Below are positions 50,400 to 61,418 of a stretch of DNA of 64,000 nt, one piece after another. This DNA comes from Rotaria macrura (lineage: Eukaryota > Rotifera > Eurotatoria > Philodinida > Philodinidae), in NCBI GenBank assembly GCA_900239685.1, contig OENT01000216.1:95983-159982 (forward strand). Reading direction: 5' to 3'. The notes under the pieces were generated by a model. That model did no database searches. It was given only the letters and a program-made list of their open reading frames with translations, and was not told the DNA's origin. Made by a program: the position numbers and the translations under genes. Every line of letters starts with the position of its first letter. The first letter of the stretch is position 1.

Positions 50400-50790
50400 A
50401 TAAAAGTGATTAGAAACCAGCGATTTTAATGAACCGCTCATGCGCAGAAAGTCTTGCAATAAATACTGTGGGCCAAAGTATGTTGAAAAACGTTTTGATG
50501 AGATTCTATGAGATAATTGCTCTGATTTCTCATTCAAGGTGAATCGTTTGACGTAGTTATTTTCTTCCAACAACTAAAACTGTTTTTTGGGAATCTTTTA
50601 AACAGATTTAGTGACATCTTTCTAAAAGAGTTTTAGTTGTTGAACGAAATAACAACGTCCAGCGATACACCTTCAATGAGAAAGCATAGCAATTATCTCA
50701 TTGAGTCTCATCAAGAACTCTTTCCACTTCATTTTGGGTCTCACTATTTATCGAAAGACATTTTTGTCCATGGGCTGTCCATTGAGATTT
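50400..50790. repeat. Long imperfect foldback (inverted repeat)
   Basis: The innermost 14 bases are a perfect inverted pair: CAACAACTAAAACT at 50568-50581 and AGTTTTAGTTGTTG at 50629-50642, with a 47-nt loop. Outward, both arms continue to match for roughly 130-170 nt at about three quarters identity, including an AATGAGAAA and a CAATTATCTCAT block. Read outward, both arms keep a related protein-like string (KRFTLNEKSEQLSH in one arm, RYTFNEKA then stop then QLSH in the other), so the arms may derive from a coding segment copied in inverse order. Transcription through it would give a hairpin RNA. Confidence 0.7.
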
Positions 50791-52144
50791 CTGTTAGAAG
50801 TTCAAAAGTGTCCAGAGCCGAGTTTCAAGGTGGATTCACATTGGTTAGGAACAGAGTCCACGTGAATTGTGACAACCTGCCCAACACGGAAATAACTCAG
50901 GTGTTTCACACCGATTTTGTTATGGTAGGTTTTTGGACAGGAAATGAAGAATAAGCAAAACGCTTGAAAAAATTCTAGCATTATTTTTCCTAGAAAGTTA
51001 TGGTCAGTTTCATGATTTTTCCAATAAAATCTAGCACAACAATATATATTTTATAATTCCATCCAGGAAACATATGCAGAAGTGAAATTCATTTTTACGA
51101 TTCCATTGAGGGTTTCCAATACTCTGAATTTCTTACAATTCTATTGCTTTTCCTGTTTGGGTGATAGAACTTTTCTATCAATATAAGAAATTTTGTCAGC
51201 TTTTTTTTCGGAGGTATGATGAGAGGCTTTGTCATAATTTTTCTACTTCTAAACAGAAGATCCTATCACACAAGAAGAGAGAGAAATACAACTATTAGGC
51301 ATTCAGGGTATATAGGGAACAATCAAGACAGCTAACAAAAAAGATTTCATTTCTCTGTGTTTCCTCGGTTGAATTATGAAATTTGTCTATTTATGCTAGT
51401 TTTGATTGGAGCAATAAAATACTGACGATAACTTTCTAAGAGAAAACGTTGGTAGTCAGAGTTCTTTTAGGCTTTGTACCTTCTCGTCGTCCTCTATCGA
51501 ATGAAGTAGCATCACGAACGGAGTCGAAGTGAGATACCTGGAGACTTTCCCTCGTATGCTCTACTTCTTCTATTGATAAAGGATGACTAGAAATATACAC
51601 AGATCTTAGTTTATGATTTCCTTTCTATGCCATCAATCTCGATTGGATGATTGTTTCTTCTAAATTGAGCGAATAATCAACAGGTAGAACACATGAATAT
51701 TCAGTGATGCATAATGTTGTACTTGTTTTACATTTAAATCCATAAAAAAACCATAGAATAGCCCATTCGTGGTGAAAATATGTGGCTATACTATTTACAG
51801 CTCCTTCTAATCAATAAAAGTTCTTGATAAGTACTGAGATGCCTATATTGTAATTGCATCTACCGTGTAAAAAACGTTCCCTATTTTCTCCATCGTAACA
51901 GTTTCTCCTCAATATCTTTAATATGTACAAAGTAATCCAAAAGCCAACTTACCGAAGAAAAAATGAATATCTTCGTCATAGTTTGACCATACAAACTATT
52001 TATTATACTGATAGTGAAGAAGTCTCCATGGCCTGTATTGATAAGGAAAAGTCAAAAAGGGCCATTATGAATTGATACTATTACTCGACTTCAAAAAAGT
52101 GAACGTTTTACTTTTTCACGTATAGGGGAAACCATCATATTTAG
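50791..52144. other. Spacer upstream of the STING-type gene
   Basis: Should hold the promoter and any missing 5' exon of the gene at 52145, whose first recognised exon starts in phase 1 after a TTTAG acceptor. A 50-codon open frame at 51923-52075 is a weak candidate for 5' coding sequence but has no suitable donor. Confidence 0.4.
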
Positions 52145-55100
52145 TGTGGTACAAATGCTTTTGCACCGCCAACATAATTGAATATCCCTATGACTGCTCG
52201 AGCAAATTGGCTGAGTTCTTTATTAATAATAAAGACGTAGTTAAGTTTTTTATCCAAAAGGACTGGCCTATAGAGACCCTTTGTGAGGTATGTTGTTTAT
52301 TCTCCATTTGTAGACAGCTAATTTTTTACTCTGATAAATAGCCATACTTCATAACGTGCCTCTCCAGGCATGTGTTTATGAATATGAAACTTGAACATGT
52401 TTCTAGCATTAAGTAAAAACAATATTGACCAGTTTGCTCGTGTTCTAATAGAGATATTCAATTCTTTTTCGGTAGATTTATTTTGGAGTCACCCTATTGT
52501 GCATTCCAATCGTATCTGTGATACAGAAAAATCATTTTTCTTCGTGAGATTGTCACCGCGTTTACATTTTCTCATTTAGATCAACTCATTGATTATACCA
52601 GATGACCGGAGAAAAAGTGTGGCCATATTTTGTAATGAAAGAGGACGAGATAATGTATTAGTCCGGGAGTTAATCGAGTATAGTTCGCTGGTTCATTGCC
52701 ATTTATAAGAATTTTAACGATACATTGTATTTTCTAGTGATTTAGAAGAGAAACTGACACAACAAGGTTATCTAGTCGATTCCTCCAACAATCACTCACG
52801 AAATGAACAGTTTATTTTCATTTGTACGGGCCGACAAGATGATGAAGACTACCGTTACATGATGTATACTGCACAACAAAACATAGTACAAGTAAACAAA
52901 TTGTTTCAGGAGTAAACTGAAATGCTGAAATAGTTATACTGATTGTAGCATAAATTCATGCGAGATGTTTTCATACTTGTTAATGAAGCTATCGAACATT
53001 TTCCAGGTGATTTTATTCGTTCAATACCATATTTAACCGTAGATCTTCATCGTCGATCGCCACAATGGAATGATAATGAAATTTATGAAATAATCAAATA
53101 TCTAAACAATATGAATGTACTCTCGAAAAATTACTGCGATCCATTCGAGAATAGAATCGAATTCGATCAAGAATTATCTGTGGTAAGTTTTCTTTATGCA
53201 TCCATTTACAATGACTCTAAAACTTTCTGTTATGAAACACGATCGAAAAGAAATGTTCCAAGAGGTACATCACGTAGAAATTGAAACTGAAAAATTTTGG
53301 AACTATCTACAAACAAAGATGAGGACATCGATTTGAGCAGTGATCAAATGAATCAATGTTCATTTGTAGGAACCAGAGACCGAAACGGGGAAAGTTTTTC
53401 ACGCCACGCCATGCCCCGTTCTTACTTTTTACTTCTCACCCTGACCCTGCCCCGCGTCGTCTTCACGTTCTTTTTTCTTCCCCGACTACGCCCCTACATC
53501 AACAACGGTTTTCCCTTCTGTCCTCGGCCTGTTATTTCCTTGAATGATTTTAGTTCTGTCATTCAAAAAATTAAGGTTGTTTTTGTCTGTTGACTTTCTA
53601 ATTTATTTCACAGTGTATTGCAAGAATACTCAGTAGTATCTAAGAGTACAACAAGTTTCACACGATGATGCATAAAATTTCACACATTAGTACAAAAAAA
53701 TAGGCTCAAGACTAGAGGTTAAGTCAAGGGGGAATCATCTGATTATTTTAATTTTAAATCATAAAAATCAGCAACTCGATTGAAATGATAAAATCCTGTA
53801 TCCTTGTTGTTCGAAATATCTATGTAGGGAGAGACAATTTAAATCCCATTTTCTTGATGTCTGTTTTTTTTTAATTTTCTGCTGATGTTTCAGATTAAAA
53901 TCAATTGATTTAAATTTAAAAAAATCGTAGAAATTAGAAATCAGCTGTTTCCCACTTGGGCTAAGTTGATATGAGCATAAAAATATCTTTCTCGAAATCA
54001 ATTAATCTTTTTGCCGTTCTCTATTGAGCGAAGAAACCATATATTGTTAACAGTTGTTGGGTCTAGATTATATCTGCTTTGATTGACGATTAGATCAACT
54101 GCCGAAAACTCTCTTTCAACAGCCGTCGAACTGTACGGGACAGAATATATTCAACGTGCTTACTTCGATAGATTTGGAAACATCCTAGTATTCTTTCCAA
54201 AATAATAATCTATGCGCATAATTCTTATGTTCATCCACCTTACAATCGATATAAATATCGAGTTCATCTTTTGCTGCTGCTGTGTTTTTACATTTTGCTT
54301 TTATTAATTAGTCATCCATCAATTTTTCTAGAAAATTCTTTTTCTTTTTTCTTTGTGGTTCATTGTGACCATCGAATGCGGATGCATAATTCCCTTTCGG
54401 CAACAATGCATGACACGTGTGATAACACTCTGATTTTTGAGCTGCCGTTGTTGACAATACTTTTTTGAACTTCGGATGCAGAAAGGATCACAGTGTGTTT
54501 TCTTCCTCAATGTTGAACACTGAATTCAATAGAGACAACGAACGTTTCATAGAAAATCCTCACATTTATATGCAATCAAATGCTGACCATAAGTGAAAAC
54601 AAAATCTTTTATTTTGATAATTGTATGTATTTATAAATATGAACGCCTTTATAGTGAAACTGAAGAGCTGGGGAAATGCCTGGCAGTCCATTTTTTACGA
54701 CCCCACCCCGTCAAGCTCAAGCACAGCCTTCCCCTCCCCGCTCCACCCCATTTCACCAAAAATGCTCCCATTCCCTGCCCCGTTTCGGTCTCTGGTAGGA
54801 ACATATGATATTTCTATCGTGTTTCACATTTTAATTCTGAAGAAATTGTACCAATACCTTTCTCTGTGTGTTTAGCAATGTACTAGTATCGGATTAGGTT
54901 GTGCTGCAGCCTTCTATTTCAACTACGCTAAATTGATCACTTCAACAAACGGTAAACTATTTCAAGTTAATCTGAATGACACTCGATTTTATTTTTGTTT
55001 TTAGATCATCAATTTCGATTGATTCTTATTGAAACGGAACTAAGGAAAGAGCATGGTCTAAAAACACAACGGAAGAGAATGAATTTCATCCAAAAATGGG

Positions 55101-55761
55101 TTTTTATTCTACCGTGGAGTGTCGAATATTCAAAACAGTTAATATGTGATATTCTCTCATTGACAGAAGAAGAGCAGCAAATGATTGGATTTACATTAAC
55201 TGAATGGAAACCAATGTTCGTATCTGACATTATCAACATATTTTACTATTAGTTTATCTAATGCTTTTGTCTATCATAGAAATACAAACTTCTCACATCT
55301 AGAGTTGACAATAACTGTCGGTGGTGTCTTTCAACGCTCGTACAGTTCCTTAGTTATTTATCAGCTGACTCGTGTAATCGATGGCAAAGTAAAATAGCTG
55401 TTTGAGTGCTCGCGCGTAAATATCTCTTTCTTCTTAGACGATTTATTTTCCTATGGAAATTCCGGCTGCATTACATGGTCTACAAACTCAATATCAATCC
55501 ATGCTTTCTCGTTTCAATTTTGGTCGTTTTGATCCTGTAGAACAAGCACGAATCTTCCGAGAAAAAGTTCTTGACTACCAATCAAGAGATTCACAGGATA
55601 TATGGCACAAACATATTATGCTAGTTCCTTTGGACGCATTCATTGAGACTCCTGTCGAAACGGCTCGTATTTTACTACCTACTCTTTGGAATCGACTGAC
55701 TGCATCTACGAGACATAATTCTGTACACAACAGTTTACTCGCTCGGAATGGCGTATCCTAG
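52145..55761 (+). CDS. TIR/SEFIR-like - STING fusion protein (5' end incomplete)
   Basis: Exons 52145-52287, 52342-52543, 52580-52677, 52738-52891, 52949-53182, 54876-54951, 55005-55215, 55280-55388, 55438-55761. The last four give a STING ligand-binding domain of about 240 aa: GLGCAAAFYFNYAKLI (human GLAWSYYIGYLRLI helix, Tyr167 kept), FIQKWVFILPWS, VFQRSYSSLVIYQL (Arg238 and Tyr240 kept), YFPMEIPAALHGL (Glu260 kept, Thr263 replaced by Ala), FDPVEQARIFREKVLDY, HIMLVPLD. Exons 52580-53182 encode a Rossmann-type TIR/SEFIR-like segment: KSVAIFCNERGRD, LVRELIDDLEEKLTQQGYLV, EQFIFICTGRQ, IPYLTVDLH. Exons one and two are helical, armadillo-like. STING binds cyclic dinucleotides; TIR-STING fusions occur in bacteria and oysters, so ligand-gated effector activation is the inferred role. 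Problems: a one-base frame change near 52405 and a stop or 36-nt intron at 52544-52579. STING assignment strong, TIR-like moderate, N-terminus weak. Confidence 0.8.
53183..54875 (+). other. 1.7-kb intron with C-rich, inverted-repeat-bounded insert
   Basis: Both flanking exons are in phase 0, so this can be one intron (GTAAGT...TTTAG). It contains two inverted word pairs: GAAACACGAT (53234-53243) with ATCGTGTTTC (54816-54825), and ACCAGAGACCGAAACGGGG (53372-53390) with its exact complement at 54778-54796. Between them lie strikingly C-rich blocks at 53392-53535 and 54693-54785, unlike the local base composition. This looks like a transposon or a rearranged duplicate that expanded an originally short intron. 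A short possible exon (frame ETEKFWNYLQTK near 53288-53330) ends in a stop. Confidence 0.5.
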
Positions 55762-57914
55762 AATTCGTCACTTTTATTAGTTCTTGGTTTTAATTTCGAG
55801 AGATAAATAATCAGTGCTCAGTAGTAATTACAATATTCAGATTTTAAACTGATATCAGTCGCTTTTCGAGGCATCCTTATCTTCCAGAGATCCTTACTGA
55901 AAAGACAGCAGTTGTTGACATAATTGTTCTCTAAGAAAAAACTCCTTATCTACAAATCTTTTTCTGTTTTGAATTGGAATACTGTGAATTGGATACAGTG
56001 AATAAATGTAAACAGTCATCTACTATGCACTGCATAAAGATCCATATGAAACAGTTAGTATATACGTGATTGAACTTGCTCATTAGAATATTTTTGTATT
56101 CGCCACCTGTAACATGAATGCAAAGATATTATGTTATTTTATTCCTATCCAATAAGTATTAGTTCGATTCATGTTTATCTCTGCAGTTCTTCAATAAACA
56201 CATGGCTCTCTATGTGGAATGGGGAGGCTAGCCACCCCCTCCCTGTTCAATGTGCCTTCGAAAATTTTCTCACGGTAAGTCTTCCAAACATTTTAATCCA
56301 CTTAGGTTTCCGGCAAATCGGGCTCACAATAAAGAATACTTCTTCCATCAGAAATATAGTGTAAACTGTTTGCAAAATCCGGTGTGATTCAAAAACTTCG
56401 AAAAGAAATCCGGAAGGAAAACATCGAAAAAAATCTGGAAAAGAACATTACTGAAAAAAGCTTGCAGAGTCGAGCTTTCACAGTAATTAACCAGATCAAA
56501 AAATACGATGTCGTATGCGGCCGTATACATGATCCTAGAATAAAGATTGTGTTTCGTTATATACGATGTAAATAATTGTTGTAAACAATAACAATACGAC
56601 GAAATACGAACGTAATTGTAGGGTCGTGTATATAGCCGTATTTTTTCGACATGGAATTCTAGTTTGATGGTGGAAACTCACTTGAACATTCAATTATTAA
56701 TAAATCTTACCCAATTTCTTTGTTTTTCTTATCTAGCCAAGTAGATACGTTAGTATGAGTGATCATTGCAGCAGAAAAACTTGAGTAAAACAGTTGCTTA
56801 TAATTATGCAATATTTAATATTGGTTAGAAAACATTTTCTGGTGTAGATTGACCTCTCAGCGTAGTTCTAATAGAATTTTCTACAAACAGTTATCCACGT
56901 AGATGAAGCTTTGTGGCATAAAACATAACTCCAAGCACTCATACCTTCAATCTAGAAGCAAGATGATCTTTTTATTATCAGCATTTTGTTCTCTGGCGAG
57001 TTACATTTTCTGCTAGTAACTTTGATTCGTTTCGACTCGTGCATCGTAAGCAACTTCGAGATATGCACACTTTTGTTCTTTTCACTGCAAGCTATTATTT
57101 AACACATGCTATTGATGTATTTTATAGAGTGAAACATCTACTTATGAGCAGTTCCCTATCTTGACCAGTGACCGCTTTTTCAATCTCTTGAGTAAAAGCA
57201 ACCTTCAGAATGCGAGCATAGCTTGTTTTCTATCACACATCGGAAGGATGAGAAAAAATTTTTGCTCTGCGTATTGTATTGTGTAATAAGCAATAAAGTA
57301 ATGCAAAAGGCTACGACAGACCAACTTCTTGTATTAAGAAGAAAACGATTCCTCGTAACAACAGTCATTAATGAAAAATCTCGTAACTTTGTGAGTGTAC
57401 TAATAACGTAATAAAAGTTTTAGAAGAATTATTGAAACAAGTTGTCATTAATGGATCCACATTGACTGCTGATGAAAATAAAAATATTGATTCTGAAAGA
57501 CTTCTCTCAAGTGATGATCATAGTGAAAAAATTAATTTGACGATGAATAAAAAGAGAAAGTTAAGGAAGATGCACTCCATAAAAGATTACTGAAGCATTT
57601 CACATGGTTCAACGATTACATTTATTTGCTCTTACGCAATATCCTCATCTACATCAACATACAAATAGTATATTGAATCGAAACTTACAGATATATTCAT
57701 TTCGATTCAAAGATTTCCACTCAAAGTACCCTTGATAACTATTTTAGGAAAAATTAGATTTGTGTCATGGAAAAAATGTCATTCAAGTAAAATACATGAT
57801 TACTTAAATCAGGGAATCATAGGCAAGAAGACAATGCTTATTTTATGTTATCGAAAAGCGATTATAAATAAATTTTCACTGTTTGTAAAAGTAACTTTTA
57901 GAAGACTCTCAACA
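55762..57914. other. Intergenic region with a palindromic element
   Basis: Apart from the hairpin element at 56498-56646, open frames are 95 codons or fewer without features. A C-rich patch (CTAGCCACCCCCTCCCTG) is near 56227-56244. A 50-codon acidic/Lys-rich frame near 57424-57590 could be a gene fragment but has no recognisable domain. Confidence 0.4.
56498..56646. mobile_element. Palindromic MITE-like element
   Basis: Begins AAAAAATACG (56498-56507) and ends with its complement CGTATTTTTT (56637-56646). The arms match imperfectly over about 70 bp; for example CGGCCGTATACATGATCCTA on the left corresponds to the inverse of TAGGGTCGTGTATATAGCCG on the right, around an AATTGTTGTAAACAATAAC centre. 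No coding capacity; target duplication not clear. Confidence 0.6.
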
Positions 57915-58387
57915 ATAAGAACTAGGCATGCAACGGTGACGGTGAATCATCGGTTCACCGATCTAACGGTAACCGCCATAACCGGTAACCGGTCAAACCG
58001 ATTAACATCTCACCGATAGCCGGTATGAATCTCCAAGAGCCGATACTAGCCGGTATAAGCCAGTATGAACCGGTATAAGCCTTATACCAGTTATACGGGC
58101 TTACCCCAGCTTAAGCCGGTTACTTCCGGCTTATGCCGTCTCATACCGGTTAATTCCAGCTTATAGCGGTTATACGGGTTAATCCCGGTTATTCAGGCTT
58201 ATACCGGCTATCAGTGAGATGGTAATCGGTTTGACCGGTTACCGGTTGACCGGGTCCCGGTTGGAACGGATCCCGGTTGGAACGGATCCCGGTGGAACGG
58301 GTCCCGGTTGGAACGGTCGTAACGGTTACCGTTGGAACGGTTACTGATAGTAACGGTTACCGTCATCGGTGCATCCCTAATAAGAAC
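57915..58387. mobile_element. Non-autonomous hAT element with perfect 8-bp target duplication
   Basis: Element 57923-58379 (457 bp) flanked by identical ATAAGAAC copies at 57915-57922 and 58380-58387. Ends are TAGGCATGCAACGGTGACGG and, read inward from the right, TAGGGATGCACCGATGACGG, typical hAT termini. The interior is built almost entirely from permutations of AACCGGT/ACCGGTTA words, such as CCGGTATAAGCC and GGAACGGATCCCGGTT, in both orientations and far richer in G+C than the surroundings. No open frame of note, so mobilised in trans. The exact duplication shows a relatively recent or well-preserved insertion. Confidence 0.92.
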
Positions 58388-61300
58388 TTCCGTAAACTGA
58401 ACACCTTATACCAGTTCCGATGATCCTCACGTCAGAGAAGTTTTACTGTTATATCGTTTACTTTCATGACACTTTGCATCTACCGAGAAGTTATGTGACA
58501 AGTTTCTCGTGCATACTCTGATGATGTACCCAATAGATTGTATGTTCCTCAGTATTGACATCAGGATTTTTCCTCAATCTATCCCAGACCGATCATTTCC
58601 TCAACCGGATCCTGCAGAAAACGACCGGAAGAAAAACACTGGAAGATGGAAGAAGTAATCCGACCGAGAAATCATCTTACTCGGAAACGACAGTTTCCGA
58701 ATAACTTCAGCCACTAGCACATTGGGGGAACGATCACAGATCAGGAAGGAAAATTTATTGGAAATTCCACTTTCCAAAAGGAACTGTACCAGAAACCATT
58801 CGTACACTACCGAAAATTCCAAGAAAAATACACACTTCCCACGATTCATCGCAAGAATTTGCTACAAGTTTTGAAACGATCTGAATGCGACTCAGAGATC
58901 AAGATCTTCTAAGACCATTGATGGAGATAACAAGCATTAATCGGTCATTTTCAGGCCGTGATAACGCAAACAAAACTAAAGATATTTTTTAATGAAACCA
59001 TGTATTTCAAAGTATTGTTTAGACTTAGGTATTGGAATCGATGCATGAAGATCTTCTAAGATCTTTGACGTTGCTTTCCCGAATTTATGTGTGCTTTTGA
59101 GACTGTTATATCGAAAACAAACACTAAGGATCTTTAAAGATTCTTTTCTCTATAAATCGCTTCACTTGAACGATTTGCTGAGACGCTTTCGACTGAGCGA
59201 ATTGAGAATCAATGTGTAAGGCTATTTGTCAAAAATGTTTCAACTTAAAGCTTTTCTAGATAGTGAAATCGGTAATTAGAAAAAAATTGGAATTGAAAAT
59301 TGTTTTTGACGTATTCATAGTTAAACTCTTCATTTTTTGACGAACTAATATTTTCTTCACAAAAGTTTTAAGTATTCCCATAAAACTTTAATTTTTCTGT
59401 GTGAGTCGTTTGGTGCATTCCAAATATTTTCGGAAAAATATAATAAAAAATTCAGTTAGAGATATCTGATGTTTTACGTACCATATAGTAGACTTCACTC
59501 AGTTTCGAAACAATACGGCTCAATAACACTCGTACTGCCTCCGTGTACAGCAAATTGCAATGAAAAACGACTCTTCAAAATGCTTTCTTCTGAATGATTA
59601 ACAAGCGTAGTAATAGCAGTTGTGGAATTTTTTGACTTCGTGAATGCCTTACACGTAGTCGCTATTGAAATCTTTCCAGAAACCTTAGGATATCTCTAGA
59701 ATGATTTCTTCACAGTCATTTATAGATTACTGCGTTAGTGGGATGTTTATCGCCAGTTCTGTTATTGATCCAGCGATCGGATTCGGTGCAGGATTGAAGT
59801 ACAAGCAGCTGGGTCAGAAACGGTCGGATCTGAACCACATCGGATTACGACGTGCAAACTGGATTATTCTTCGCTGCAACCCGTGTGGAAAACGGGATCT
59901 CATTTGTAGATGCGCTACAGTCGCAGGAAATAGAGGGAAGTGAGCCGGAACTGATTTAGTGATCCCGGTTCCGGTAGGTTTCTGCCTTACGTCTTCGACC
60001 TATAGGATGATATTCTTATACGTTTTAGGATTGTATCACTTCAGTGAAGAAACCAAATATTCACTTGCTAAATTTTTTCTACATGTATTCAATCGAAGGC
60101 AAATACTATTCTAAGCTGTAGATGCGCCGAATACTTGCCCACATATTATTCACGTTTTTTAAACTGTTGATTTTATCTATTATTTCTAATGTTTGATTAT
60201 CTTGTAACTCATAATTCATTGTGATTCAATTCTTTTGCTTTAGTTCTTCAAAACAGTATTGCTTTCTCTGAGCCAAAAACTTCACCGAAGATAGCTGTTA
60301 TTTATTGCCTGTCATTTCAAAAAGTACTTTTTTATCTCTTTATAATCTAGCCAATCAAGAATTTACTTTGTAAATGCAATAAAGAGATAAAAAATAGACT
60401 TAAAAAGAATTCACATGTGACAGTTTCAATGTGTCCAGGAATTTAATTCTTCTGATTTAATGTTATGTATATCGCCGACGGTGAATGCTAGCAAAAGTTT
60501 TGCTAATTCCTTCGTTTTCTTTTTTATCGTATTCCAGACTCGATAGATATTGGATAAGAAGCAGAATAACAATGAAAGACAAGGAATAACAAAGAAAATG
60601 GAAGCAAACCGCTAAAATATGATTGAGTATCATCGATTTGAATTAGAAATGAATAGCTGATATACATTCATATTTTCGAAAATAATAATGTAAATGAAGT
60701 GTTTAACTGTGTAGAATAGAAATTGTGATCCCTCAGCAATCACTACAGGCATTTGAATTAAGGAATCACTAACTTCAATTCCAACCGATCTGAACCAATT
60801 GCAGGAATTGGAATTGATCACGATTGAAATTCGTGCACTCCTGGTTCCTATTCCTCAAGTAATCAATTAACTAATAATCATGTAATGCATATCTAATTAA
60901 TTGATTTATCCATCATAGACCGTGGCAGGCAGCTTCGACTGACTGTGATGGATAACTTATGAAGAAAGCTAATTGAAAAATATATATAGACTACGTCCTT
61001 ACTGAAGTTATGTGCTATAAAAAGTAAGGCATGATGTAAAGACATGCCCCAGTAAACATACAAAAGACAAGTTTTTCAGCTATTAGCAATAACAACTATA
61101 TCGTGTTTCACATGTTAATGCCACAGGAGAAACCGTGCTTTCTTTTTCGCTTTGATTTTCAAAGAAGCACATTATTAGAATGAAAAAAATTGAGTGTTTA
61201 TTAATCGCATGACTATTACAACATATATTTTTCATACTAGATATGTTTATTAGCAAATTAAATGTTTTTCTTTTGTTTTTCTGGTGCTAACTTAAAGCAT

Positions 61301-61418
61301 CGATTTGATAGCTTGAAAAGAAACTCTTATTGATTTGACATTGAAAATATTATAGATACCATAAAATTCGATATCAATCCATTGAATTCGTCGTCTTCCA
61401 CATACTTTTGTTTCTCAG
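58388..61418. other. Intergenic region, no supported gene
   Basis: Open frames of 82 codons or fewer. One at 59701-59943 lies in locally richer G+C sequence but has no recognised features. A 16-bp perfect inverted pair lies at 60328-60343 and 60379-60394. A TTTCTCAG sequence abuts the ATG at 61419, so a 5' UTR intron may precede the next gene. Confidence 0.4.
60328..60394. repeat. Short hairpin with perfect 16-bp stem
   Basis: TTTTTTATCTCTTTAT at 60328-60343 is the exact inverse of ATAAAGAGATAAAAAA at 60379-60394, with a 35-nt loop. Confidence 0.75.

Noticed and set aside
50244..50954. Two opposed open frames of 109 and 105 codons as separate genes
   Set aside because: They are the two arms of one foldback; the related peptide string is in different frames in the two arms and broken by stops in one, so they are better explained as an inverted duplication.
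53297..53593. 98-codon frame with Arg/Pro-rich product
   Set aside because: Arises from the C-rich insert inside the intron; no homology or splice support.
59701..59943. 80-codon frame in locally GC-richer DNA
   Set aside because: No recognisable motif and no neighbouring exons; left as unexplained sequence.
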